Virus record (IMG/VR): IMGVR_UViG_3300029319_000227
Span: 1-33,939 of that record
Length of the DNA stretch: 33,939 nt
Strand: one strand, 5' to 3'
Source: a virus
The first letter of the stretch is position 1. The number at the start of each line of letters is the position of its first letter. A program made the translations under genes and the position numbers. Positions 7,482-14,411 of the stretch are shown here, piece by piece. The notes beneath the pieces are model-generated. The model did not search any database and was not told the DNA's origin. It was given only the letters and a program-made list of their open reading frames with translations.

Positions 7482-8624
7482 ATGTCATCTATGCTCGAAC
7501 AAGCCATCATTGATGCTGAAGCCTTAAGAGAAGTTGCTCTTAAGAACGCTGAAGCCGCCGTTATCGAAAAGTATTCTACCCAAATTAAAGAAGCAGTAGA
7601 AGAGATTTTAAACACAACCACTCTTAACGAAGAAGAGGAAGAAGACGAAAAGCCAACAGACGTACTTGACCAAGTACAACACGCAGCCGCAGATGACGAC
7701 CATGAGCATGATGATGACTGTCCGTGCCCTGACAAGGAAGACAAAGAAGAAGTTGTTCTTGATCTTACAGATCTTCTAGATGCCATGAAGAATGAAGAAG
7801 AAGACGAAGGTCTAGATGTTTCTGAGATGTTAGACAGAGAAGAAGTCGCGGAAGAAATCGTACCAGAAGATGATGAATCAATGGACGAAGAAATTGAACT
7901 TGATGAAGCTGCTTTGGAATCTCTCCTAGAAACAGAGGAAGAAGCTCTTGAAGAAGAGAAAGAAGAAAAAAAGAAAGGCAAGTATGATGACGGCGATGAC
8001 AAAGACGAAAAATGTGATTACGTTCCTTGCAACGAAGAGACAATAGAAGCAGAAGTTGAAATCTCCGAAGATAATATTGCTGACATTGTTTCCGAAGTTC
8101 TTGCAGATCTTACAGAAGAAGTTACAGTAGACATTGCAGATCCTCTTCCAAAAGCAGGCTGGTCCGAATCTAAGCCCGCTGAAGCTGGCACAGAAGAGTA
8201 TCAAGAAACTCTTAGAAAAGAAATTGAAAAAACAAAAGAAGCTACAAATGAGAATAAAAATCTCAAAGCTCAAAACGAAAAACTAAACGAGACACTTAAC
8301 AAGGTGCATAATGTTTTGAAAGAAACTGCTACTGCTAATGCACGCTTGTTATATACGAACAAGGTTTTAACAAACACCTCCTTGAATGAGCGACAAAAGA
8401 TTAAAATTGTCGAAGCGTTGTCTAAAGCCGGTTCTGTTGAAGAAGCAAAGATTATCTTTGAGACTCTTCAAAGCGCAGTGGGCACTTCTGCTAATGTAAA
8501 ACAGCCACAATCACTGAGCGAAGCGGTTACAAAAAGTTCTTCAACTTATTTGCCAAAGACAGAAAAGAAGCAAGAGAAATCTTCTTCTGCTACTGATCGA
8601 TGGAAAATTTTAGCAGGTCTATAA
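7482..8624 (+). CDS. Prohead core scaffold protein (gp22-like)
   Basis: The 380-aa, extremely acidic protein lies directly before the major capsid gene, the usual place for the T4-type core scaffold that shapes the prohead and is later degraded. The N-terminal helix (residues 1-45) is followed by Glu/Asp-rich tracts at about 49-190, then a coiled coil near 245-285. A conserved segment at residues 286-330 (NARLLYTNKVLTNTSLNERQ, then KIKIVEALSKAGSVEEAKII) is the part I recognise from marine T4-like core proteins. The C-terminus DRWKILAGL also fits the family's short basic/hydrophobic end. It is longer than T4 gp22 (about 270 aa). Oddities are HEHDDDCPC (Cys80, Cys82) and CDYVPC, unusual in a scaffold and possibly metal-binding. 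The ATG follows GGAGGAG. Confidence 0.85.
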   Translation: MSSMLEQAIIDAEALREVALKNAEAAVIEKYSTQIKEAVEEILNTTTLNEEEEEDEKPTDVLDQVQHAAADDDHEHDDDCPCPDKEDKEEVVLDLTDLLDAMKNEEEDEGLDVSEMLDREEVAEEIVPEDDESMDEEIELDEAALESLLETEEEALEEEKEEKKKGKYDDGDDKDEKCDYVPCNEETIEAEVEISEDNIADIVSEVLADLTEEVTVDIADPLPKAGWSESKPAEAGTEEYQETLRKEIEKTKEATNENKNLKAQNEKLNETLNKVHNVLKETATANARLLYTNKVLTNTSLNERQKIKIVEALSKAGSVEEAKIIFETLQSAVGTSANVKQPQSLSEAVTKSSSTYLPKTEKKQEKSSSATDRWKILAGL

Positions 8625-8657
8625 AAACAAACTAAAATAATAAGGAGAATTTAAATA

Positions 8658-10433
8658 ATGTCTGTTTTACAAAAACTTACTGAAGGTATTCAAACACGCA
8701 ACCTTCAGCAAGAAGGAGATGCCCTCCTCGAAAAGTGGGAGCGCACCGGACTTCTTGAAGGAATTACTGACGAGAATAAGCGTCAAGGAATGGCTCGTCT
8801 TTTAGAAAACCAAGCAGCTCAGTTGCTTAAAGAATCCTCTAGCATGGCTGCTGGAGATGTGGAAGGTTTCGCTTCTGTTGCTTTCCCAATTGTCCGCCGC
8901 GTATTTGGTGGTCTTATCGCGAATGATCTTGTATCCGTCCAGCCAATGAGCCTCCCTTCTGGTCTCATTTTCTTCTTGGACTTCCAAGTTTCCGATGAAT
9001 CACCTAAGCTTGATTTTGATGCAGGCGATTCCCTCTACGGTGGTGGAGTTGTTGCAAGTCAATTGACAGGTGGTGTTAACCTTGAAGGCGATAACGCTTC
9101 CAAAGGTGCCTACAACTTGAACAATGGCTACGCTTCCCCAACCGGCTCTCACGATATCGCGTGCGGAACTTTAGTAGTTATCGCTTCTGGTTCTGTTGGT
9201 TCTGCTGCTGGAACATTCCCGCAACTAACCCAAGCTAATCAAGATAAGCTTGACAAGCTCGTTCGTTTCGACCCTGACTTGTCTGGTTCTTTGGTCGTTG
9301 TTGTTGAGACAACAGGTTCTACTGTTGGAAACATGGAACAACTTAATGTTAAAAACCTTGTCCCAATGATTGAAACTAAACTCGGAACAACGGCAAAGCT
9401 TGTTCGTCGTTTGACAACAGTTGCTACAGGATCTGCAACCGACGATCCTTCCTCTGCGTCTTTCAGACTTCAGCTTACCTTCACACAAGCATCCGGCTCA
9501 ACTGTATTCGATAATGGTACAGGCGGATCTTTGATGGGAAGAATTACAGGTGCTGCGAATCTTGCAACGCTCAACTACAACATCGACGACAACTTTACTG
9601 CTAGTACAGCAATTGGTTCTGTTGTCGGTGCTACTGCTTGGGAACTCGAAGCTAATACTGGTATTCCAGAGATTGACATCAAAGTTGACTCTGTTGCCGT
9701 TACAGCAATGACCAAGAAGCTCAAAGCTAAGTGGACACCAGAATTAGGTCAAGACTTGAATGCTTACCACAACCTCGATGCTGAAGTTGAACTTACAAGC
9801 ATTCTTTCTGAGCAGGTTGCTCTTGAAATCGATCAAGAGATCCTCGAAGACCTCGTTAAGGGTGCCAAAGCTGGTACTTACTACTGGAGCCGTTCCCCCG
9901 GTCTCTTCGTTAATCGCACAACTGGTGCTGAAATTGGAGCTTCTGCTGCTGCTCCTGACTTCACTGGTACAGTTAGCGAATGGTACGAGACACTTCTCGA
10001 AACCATCAATGACGTAAGTGCTCAGATTCACCGTAAGACACTTCGCGGTGGCGCAAACTTTGTTGTTTGTGGACCAGAAGTTGCTAACGTGATGGAGTTC
10101 ACAGCCGGTTTCCGCGCTACAGTGACTGCTGATGATGCTAAAGGTACAATCGGCGCTGTTAAGACAGGTACTTTGAATAACAAATGGGATGTCCATGTTG
10201 ACCCATACTTCCCACGTAACGTTGTTCTTGTTGGTCGCAGAGGTTCTGGATTCCTCGAATCTGGATATGTCTACGCTCCATATGTACCTCTCCAGGTAAC
10301 ACCAACTATCTTCGGTACGGAAGACTTCGTACCACGTAAGGGTGTCATGACCCGTTACGCGAAGAAGATGGTACGTCCTGATATGTACGGTCTTGTTATT
10401 GTACGCGGTCTCCTTGGTGAGTCCGGTAGCTAA
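8658..10433 (+). CDS. Major capsid protein (gp23-like)
   Basis: The 591-aa protein is the T4-type HK97-fold major capsid subunit. The N-terminal 59 residues form the propeptide. A likely prohead protease site is LLKE59-S60, just before SSMAAGDVEGF. The mature start then runs into FPIVRRVFGGLIANDLVSVQ, matching the VRR..PNLIA.D...VQPM region of T4 gp23. The C-terminal part (GGANFVVCGPEVANVMEF, KWDVHVDPYFPRNVVLVGRR, then YAPYVPLQVTPTIF) is also characteristic of the family. Length exceeds T4 gp23 (521 aa); the extra residues fall mainly at about 110-340 and may be a surface insertion. It follows the scaffold with a 33-nt gap, uses AAGGAG, and shows C-rich highly expressed codon use. A strong terminator follows. 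Confidence 0.93.
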   Translation: MSVLQKLTEGIQTRNLQQEGDALLEKWERTGLLEGITDENKRQGMARLLENQAAQLLKESSSMAAGDVEGFASVAFPIVRRVFGGLIANDLVSVQPMSLPSGLIFFLDFQVSDESPKLDFDAGDSLYGGGVVASQLTGGVNLEGDNASKGAYNLNNGYASPTGSHDIACGTLVVIASGSVGSAAGTFPQLTQANQDKLDKLVRFDPDLSGSLVVVVETTGSTVGNMEQLNVKNLVPMIETKLGTTAKLVRRLTTVATGSATDDPSSASFRLQLTFTQASGSTVFDNGTGGSLMGRITGAANLATLNYNIDDNFTASTAIGSVVGATAWELEANTGIPEIDIKVDSVAVTAMTKKLKAKWTPELGQDLNAYHNLDAEVELTSILSEQVALEIDQEILEDLVKGAKAGTYYWSRSPGLFVNRTTGAEIGASAAAPDFTGTVSEWYETLLETINDVSAQIHRKTLRGGANFVVCGPEVANVMEFTAGFRATVTADDAKGTIGAVKTGTLNNKWDVHVDPYFPRNVVLVGRRGSGFLESGYVYAPYVPLQVTPTIFGTEDFVPRKGVMTRYAKKMVRPDMYGLVIVRGLLGESGS

Positions 10434-10458
10434 GACTTAGCGTTTCGTTAAAAAAGAG

Positions 10459-10489
10459 CCTCGGTGGTGAATTCCACCGGGGTTTTTTT
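10459..10489 (+). terminator. Rho-independent terminator after the capsid gene
   Basis: CCTCGGTGG (10459-10467) pairs with CCACCGGGG (10474-10482) with one T-G wobble and a 6-nt loop, followed by seven T. It marks the 3' end of the scaffold/capsid message. Confidence 0.9.
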
Positions 10490-10508
10490 ATGTTTGAAGA
10501 TTAAAGAA

Positions 10509-10516
10509 ACTACTTA
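10509..10516 (+). promoter_or_regulatory. Late-type motif ACTACTTA
   Basis: One mismatch from ACTATTTA, 19 nt after the capsid terminator and 75 nt before the next ATG. A small perfect 5-bp hairpin (GTAGG/CCTAC) follows at 10521-10535 in the same leader. Confidence 0.45.
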
Positions 10517-10591
10517 CATCGTAGGGAAAACCTACACCATATAGTTTTTGATATGATTAAAAATGGTATAACCAAGGGAGGATTTTAAACT

Positions 10592-11230
10592 ATGGGATCT
10601 AAAAGAGTAGGCTTGGCAAGAGTCCAGGCATTAATTGAAAATTTGAAGAGAGAATTAGACTTACAGGACACAACACTTAAGAACGCTGACACGCTGGGGA
10701 CCATGACCCCTCTAGCTGCTGCTCACGGAGCAGGCGCTATAAGTACTGAGATTGCCCCTAAGCATTATCGGTATCAAGCACCTGATGGCACCCTTATCAA
10801 CACAATTGAACTTGACCTAACTGGTCTTAAGCACTCAAATACTTTGGGTGACGCAATCGGACTTGATTCAGGCGCGGCATACGTTACTAAATATCTTACT
10901 GCAACGTTTGGGATACTTTATAAAGTTGAGGTTATCTGTCTTGAATTACCAACTGCCTCATCCAATCCATGCTTGGATTTTGATTTACTTTCAGCTACGG
11001 CTGCTAATAAAGTTTTTGACAACAAAATTAGCGATGAAGGTGACTCTGCGGCTGTTTTCACAATGGGCGGCAACGTTGCGCTAGGCAAAACAATACAGAG
11101 CCTTGCACCAGCCCAGCCAGATGCTGATGGTGATGTTATTTATCTTACGGTTGGAGCCGCACCTGGCGGCGCAGCTACTCACACGGGTGGTAAGCTTCTT
11201 ATTAAATTTTACGGTTCTCCAACGTTCTAA
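10592..11230 (+). CDS. Probable virion protein downstream of capsid (head decoration candidate)
   Basis: The product is 212 aa. The N-terminal helix (MGSKRVGLARVQALIENLKR) is a phrase I recall from marine phage proteins encoded just after the capsid gene. The rest is beta-rich and Gly/Ala/Thr-rich with no enzyme motif. It carries its own terminator/motif/GGGAGG leader at 10434-10591 and its own terminator, so it is probably made in large amounts as a separate message, as expected for a head surface or accessory protein. No sequence match to T4 Soc or Hoc is evident. The virion role is inferred from position, composition and expression signals. Confidence 0.75.
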   Translation: MGSKRVGLARVQALIENLKRELDLQDTTLKNADTLGTMTPLAAAHGAGAISTEIAPKHYRYQAPDGTLINTIELDLTGLKHSNTLGDAIGLDSGAAYVTKYLTATFGILYKVEVICLELPTASSNPCLDFDLLSATAANKVFDNKISDEGDSAAVFTMGGNVALGKTIQSLAPAQPDADGDVIYLTVGAAPGGAATHTGGKLLIKFYGSPTF

Positions 11231-11262
11231 AAATAATATTTAAAATATAAATCTATATTTGA

Positions 11263-11289
11263 CCCTCTTCTTCGGAAGGGGGTTTTTTT
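11263..11289 (+). terminator. Rho-independent terminator with UUCG tetraloop
   Basis: CCCTCTTC (11263-11270) pairs with GAAGGGGG (11275-11282) with one T-G wobble, closed by the very stable C(TTCG)G tetraloop and followed by seven T. Confidence 0.92.
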
Positions 11290-11310
11290 ATGTTTTTTGG
11301 TTTATTTACA

Positions 11311-11318
11311 ACTATTTA
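11311..11318 (+). promoter_or_regulatory. Late-type motif ACTATTTA
   Basis: Exact copy of the octamer, 21 nt after the previous terminator and 21 nt before the ATG at 11340. The next bases make TATTTATA, the reverse complement of the T4 late box TATAAATA. Confidence 0.55.
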
Positions 11319-11339
11319 TAACACTCAAGGAGATTTACA

Positions 11340-11621
11340 ATGGGTAAGAAAAGAAAACAAATGTTTAACCCCAAATATGCCGGTCATCCACGAAGCCGCC
11401 TTAATCAAGTAGAAGAAATTACAGCAGAAGCTCCTGCTCCAAAACCAGTAGAAGCCAAAAAGCCTACTCCAAAACCAGTAGAAGCAAAGAAGCCAGAGCT
11501 AAAGCCTGCTCCAAAACCAGTAGCAGCTAAAAAGGCTGCTCCCAAGGCAGAAAAGAAAAAGCCTGCTCTTAAGCCCGTATCAAAAGAAGCTTTGAAACCT
11601 GCTAAGAAAAAGAAAAAGTAA
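11340..11621 (+). CDS. Lys/Pro/Ala-rich basic protein, histone H1-like composition
   Basis: The 93-aa protein has a short distinct head (MGKKRKQMFNPKYAGHPRSR) and a low-complexity tail built from KPVEAKKP and KPAPKPVAAKK repeats, ending KPAKKKKK. Such composition resembles histone H1 tails and bacterial Lys-rich DNA-binding proteins; in a phage it could condense DNA or be packaged with it. No folded domain is evident. Three 17-nt repeats in the DNA mark recent expansion. It has a private leader (terminator, late motif, AAGGAG) directly upstream and another late motif directly downstream, implying independent late expression between head and neck genes. Function is unknown. Confidence 0.75.
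   Translation: MGKKRKQMFNPKYAGHPRSRLNQVEEITAEAPAPKPVEAKKPTPKPVEAKKPELKPAPKPVAAKKAAPKAEKKKPALKPVSKEALKPAKKKKK
11439..11527 (+). repeat. 17-nt direct repeats inside the basic protein gene
   Basis: CCAAAACCAGTAGAAGC occurs at 11439-11455 and 11469-11485, and with one change (CAGC for AAGC) at 11511-11527. They encode PKPVEA or PKPVAA units and could mediate slippage that changes tail length. Confidence 0.8.
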
Positions 11622-11667
11622 GTTGGTTAGTTAAAAGGGTGTTTTTTACCATTATGTGTTTTTCTAT

Positions 11668-11675
11668 ACTATTTA
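11668..11675 (+). promoter_or_regulatory. Late-type motif ACTATTTA before the neck genes
   Basis: Exact copy of the octamer, 24 nt before the ATG at 11700, followed by a TAGGAG ribosome site. No clear terminator separates it from the preceding gene; only a T-rich run GTGTTTTTTACC is present. Confidence 0.55.
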
Positions 11676-11699
11676 CTCTGATATAGGAGAATAATATTA

Positions 11700-12989
11700 A
11701 TGGCGTCCCCTACACTTACTCCCGCTAGCCAAATGTCAAAGGTAATATTACCTGCGACTGGCAACACTGATACTGCCGCATCAGGCTCTTTATATGCTTT
11801 AGGAGTGTATGTTGATAACACTTCTGATCTTTATGACGTTAGCTTTATTTCAGGTGCTTCAGACCAAGTAACTTACACTTACAGAAAACTCGGTGGAGCA
11901 GTATTAGATATTGAACTAACAGAGGAAGATGTCTATTCTCACTATGAAGACGCTGTTTTGGAATATTCTTATTTGGTGAATATCCATCAAGCTAAGAATT
12001 CTTTACCTAATGCCCTTGGAGCCGCCACAGGAACTTTTGATCAAGACGGACAACAAACGTCAGATTCCGCTCTGTTCGGCATTACAGCCTCTCTACAGTA
12101 TCCTGAGTTTTCTTTTGACTATGCCCTTAGAGTAGGCAAGAAAACGTCTACAGAGGTCGGAATCGGGGGGGATTTGCCAATTTATTCTGCTTCCTTCGAC
12201 GTCGTAACAGATCAACAAGATTACGATCTTCAAAATCTTATCTCTTCTTCCGCTGCAACAGATACAGATGCTCTTTATTTTAATAAAGTTGGCAATAAAA
12301 GAGTGACCATTAGAAAAGTTTATTATAAAACACCATATGCTCAGTGGAGATTTTACAGTTACTACGGTGGATTAAATACCATCGGCAACATGTCTACTTA
12401 TGGTCAGTTCGCAGACGATTCACAATTTGAAGTAGTTCCAACATGGCAGAATAAACTTCAAGCAATGGCTTACGAAGATGCAATCTATACAAGAACATCA
12501 CAATATTCTTTTGAAATTAAGAACAATCGATTAAGAATATTCCCCCCACCAGAGACTGAAAATTTCCCAGAAAGGTTTTGGATTGAGTTTACGGTTAAAT
12601 ACGACCCTTGGACTGAAGATGACACCGCAGATAGTGGCTTAACAGGCGTTAATAACATGAACACGCTTCCTTTCTCCAACCTTCCATATAACAGTATCAA
12701 CTCTATAGGTAAACAATGGATTAGAAGATTTGCTCTTGCAATATCTAAAGAAACTCTTGGACAAGTCCGAGGGAAGTTCGGCTCTATACCCATCCCAGGT
12801 AATGATGTCACTCTAAATGCGTCTGATCTTTTATCTCAGGCTCAATCAGAGAAAGAAACACTCAGAGAAGAACTCAAGACAGTTCTAGATGAGCTTACAT
12901 ACGAAAAGCTCAGTGAGAAACAAAACAATATTACAACAACTGCACTAGAAACAATGCAGAAGATACCTGTCGGTATTTTCCAAGGATAG
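11700..12989 (+). CDS. Neck protein (gp13-like)
   Basis: The 429-aa protein is placed where T4-type phages encode head-completion/neck proteins. The best landmark is TYTYRKLGGAVLDIELTEED (residues about 60-79) followed by VYSHYEDAVLEYSYLVNI, matching the gp13 pattern of a helix with RKLG..V..IELT..Q plus an acid/aromatic helix. The middle (YYKTPYAQWRFYSYYGG; PETENFPERFWIEFTVKY) is beta-rich and the C-terminal 70 residues are helical with a coiled-coil run (SQAQSEKETLREELKTVLDE). It is longer than T4 gp13 (309 aa). The gene continues directly into the next two neck/tail-completion genes. The gp13 label rests on motif recall and order, so moderate certainty. Confidence 0.7.
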   Translation: MASPTLTPASQMSKVILPATGNTDTAASGSLYALGVYVDNTSDLYDVSFISGASDQVTYTYRKLGGAVLDIELTEEDVYSHYEDAVLEYSYLVNIHQAKNSLPNALGAATGTFDQDGQQTSDSALFGITASLQYPEFSFDYALRVGKKTSTEVGIGGDLPIYSASFDVVTDQQDYDLQNLISSSAATDTDALYFNKVGNKRVTIRKVYYKTPYAQWRFYSYYGGLNTIGNMSTYGQFADDSQFEVVPTWQNKLQAMAYEDAIYTRTSQYSFEIKNNRLRIFPPPETENFPERFWIEFTVKYDPWTEDDTADSGLTGVNNMNTLPFSNLPYNSINSIGKQWIRRFALAISKETLGQVRGKFGSIPIPGNDVTLNASDLLSQAQSEKETLREELKTVLDELTYEKLSEKQNNITTTALETMQKIPVGIFQG

Positions 12990-12993
12990 GAGG
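12988..12993 (+). promoter_or_regulatory. Shine-Dalgarno that fixes a GTG start
   Basis: A perfect AGGAGG lies 7 nt before GTG at 13001 and overlaps the previous TAG. The nearby ATG at 12994 is out of frame and meets a stop after four codons, so GTG is the start. Confidence 0.8.
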
Positions 12994-13000
12994 ATGATTT

Positions 13001-13489
13001 GTGCCTAAAGATAAATGGACCCAGCCAGATCAGCCACCTCCTCCACTTTTTCTAGGAGAAAAAGAGCGAGATCTTGTAAAGCAAGTTAATGATGAGCTTA
13101 TTGAGCGAGTCATTGGACAACAAATTCTTTATTATCCTATAAGCCAAGAACATACAAACTACCATCCTATCTACGGCGAGGCAATAAATAAAAATTTCTT
13201 ATCTCCTATTAGAGTGTATGCACTGGTTGAGTTTGGTGGCGTCGAGACAACAACTGAAAAGCATGGCTTAGATAAAGTTTACTCAATCACAGTCCACTTT
13301 CACAAAAGAAGACTAACAGACGACCAAGATTTATATGTTCGTGAAGGCGATTTTGTCCTTTACGATGATGATTATTATGAGATTGCAACCCTGTCCGAGC
13401 CAAGAGAGATTTTCGGTCAAGCAGGAAAGAGCTTGGAAGTTTCCGCAGCTTGTATTAAGTCCAGAAGAGGTTTATTCGATGCCCAGTAA
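13001..13489 (+). CDS. Neck / head-closure protein (gp14-like)
   Basis: The 162-aa protein starts at GTG. A Pro-rich N-terminus (QPPPPLFLGEKERDLVKQVN) leads into a beta-rich domain with ILYYPISQEHTNYHPIYGEA, IRVYALVEFGG, VHFHKRRLTDDQDLYVREGD and FVLYDDDYYEIATLSEPREI. The last part (strand, then REGDFV.Y....YEI) resembles head-closure and neck proteins that make a beta barrel ring between portal and tail. Position between gp13-like and gp15-like genes fits gp14, although T4 gp14 is longer (256 aa). It overlaps the next gene by 11 nt. Confidence 0.6.
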   Translation: MPKDKWTQPDQPPPPLFLGEKERDLVKQVNDELIERVIGQQILYYPISQEHTNYHPIYGEAINKNFLSPIRVYALVEFGGVETTTEKHGLDKVYSITVHFHKRRLTDDQDLYVREGDFVLYDDDYYEIATLSEPREIFGQAGKSLEVSAACIKSRRGLFDAQ

Positions 13490-14327
13490 AGATCCAAACG
13501 TTAGAGAAGAATTGTTAATGCCTTCTACAATAGAAGACATCGATGCAGCTATGCTTGATTATCTTAACAATACTCTTGATATCCACACAGAAACTAACAA
13601 AGGTTTCAAAAAAGTCCCTGTTATCTGGGTCGCAGCAGAAAGAGCCGCTCAAATTAAACAACATAAAGATTTGCGTGATGACAATGGGGCTATTATTTAT
13701 CCTTTAATGACCTTGGAAAGAAACTCTATTACAAAAGATTTGACACAAAAAGGCTCTATATATGCAAATATACCTCCGGTTAACGATGAAAAAAAAGGAT
13801 CTATAACCGTTGCAAGAAGAATAAATCACAAGAAAACTTCAGAATTTGCAAATGCAGACGCCAAGAGAAGATTTAATCAAGTAAACTTTAAAACAAAGAA
13901 GCAAAATGAAAAGATTGTCTATGAAACTTATACAGTACCCCTTCCTGTATATATAACTGTTAACTATACTGTTTCAATCACAACAGAGTATCAACAGCAA
14001 ATGAATGATATTATGACACCGTTTATAACAACCCCAGGCGGAATAAATTATTTCCAACTTAAAAGAAACGACCACATGTACGAAGGGTTTATAGAGTCTG
14101 ATTTCGCCGCAAACAACACAGTAAGCGATCTACAAGATCAAGAAAGAAAGTTCATGACCGATATTAACATTAGAATATTAGGTTATTTAATAGGCGAAGA
14201 TAAAAACCAAGAGACACCTAAGATAGTAAAAAGACAAAGTGCAGTCGAAGTGCGTTTCCCCAGAGAACACGTTATTTTTGGAGATATTCCCGAGCCGCTT
14301 GGCGACGATGGATTTTATAAACCTTAA
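13479..14327 (+). CDS. Tail sheath stabiliser/completion protein (gp15-like)
   Basis: The 282-aa product begins at ATG 13479 rather than the longer open frame from 13335, because the upstream part lies wholly inside the previous gene and AGAGG (13466-13470) sits 8 nt before this ATG. Length is close to T4 gp15 (272 aa). The family order is visible: an N-terminal helix with DYLNNTLD, then KKVPVIWVAAERAAQ (compare VPI.YG...RW), YPLMTLERNSI (compare LPRMSFEI), PVYITVNYTVSITTEYQQQM and FITTPGGINYF. gp15 caps the tail tube/sheath and joins it to the neck. It is the last gene before the sheath and has no terminator after it. Confidence 0.7.
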   Translation: MPSKDPNVREELLMPSTIEDIDAAMLDYLNNTLDIHTETNKGFKKVPVIWVAAERAAQIKQHKDLRDDNGAIIYPLMTLERNSITKDLTQKGSIYANIPPVNDEKKGSITVARRINHKKTSEFANADAKRRFNQVNFKTKKQNEKIVYETYTVPLPVYITVNYTVSITTEYQQQMNDIMTPFITTPGGINYFQLKRNDHMYEGFIESDFAANNTVSDLQDQERKFMTDINIRILGYLIGEDKNQETPKIVKRQSAVEVRFPREHVIFGDIPEPLGDDGFYKP

Positions 14328-14350
14328 AAAGTATTTTGGCGTTTTCACTA

Positions 14351-14358
14351 ACTATTTA
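14351..14358 (+). promoter_or_regulatory. Late-type motif ACTATTTA before the tail sheath
   Basis: Exact copy of the octamer in the 84-nt gap, 53 nt before the sheath ATG. The following TA again completes TATTTATA. Confidence 0.55.
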
Positions 14359-14411
14359 TAAGAGAATGAAATTATATTCACCCTAAATCTAGAGTAATAG
14401 GAGAATAAAGG

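Noticed and set aside
7463-8002. Ser-rich minus-strand open frame opposite the scaffold gene
   Set aside because: The Ser/Phe repeats are the complement of GAA/GAG and GAT runs in the acidic scaffold, so it is a composition shadow.
10521-10535. Small hairpin GTAGG/CCTAC in a leader
   Set aside because: A perfect 5-bp stem is weak, has no T run and no second copy, so no function is claimed.
10548-10572. TTGATA and TATAAC as a sigma70 promoter before the 212-aa gene
   Set aside because: The spacer is only 13 bp, too short for a normal promoter.
13335-13478. Longer N-terminus for the gp15-like gene
   Set aside because: The extra 48 codons lie entirely within the gp14-like gene in another frame, and a ribosome site supports ATG 13479.
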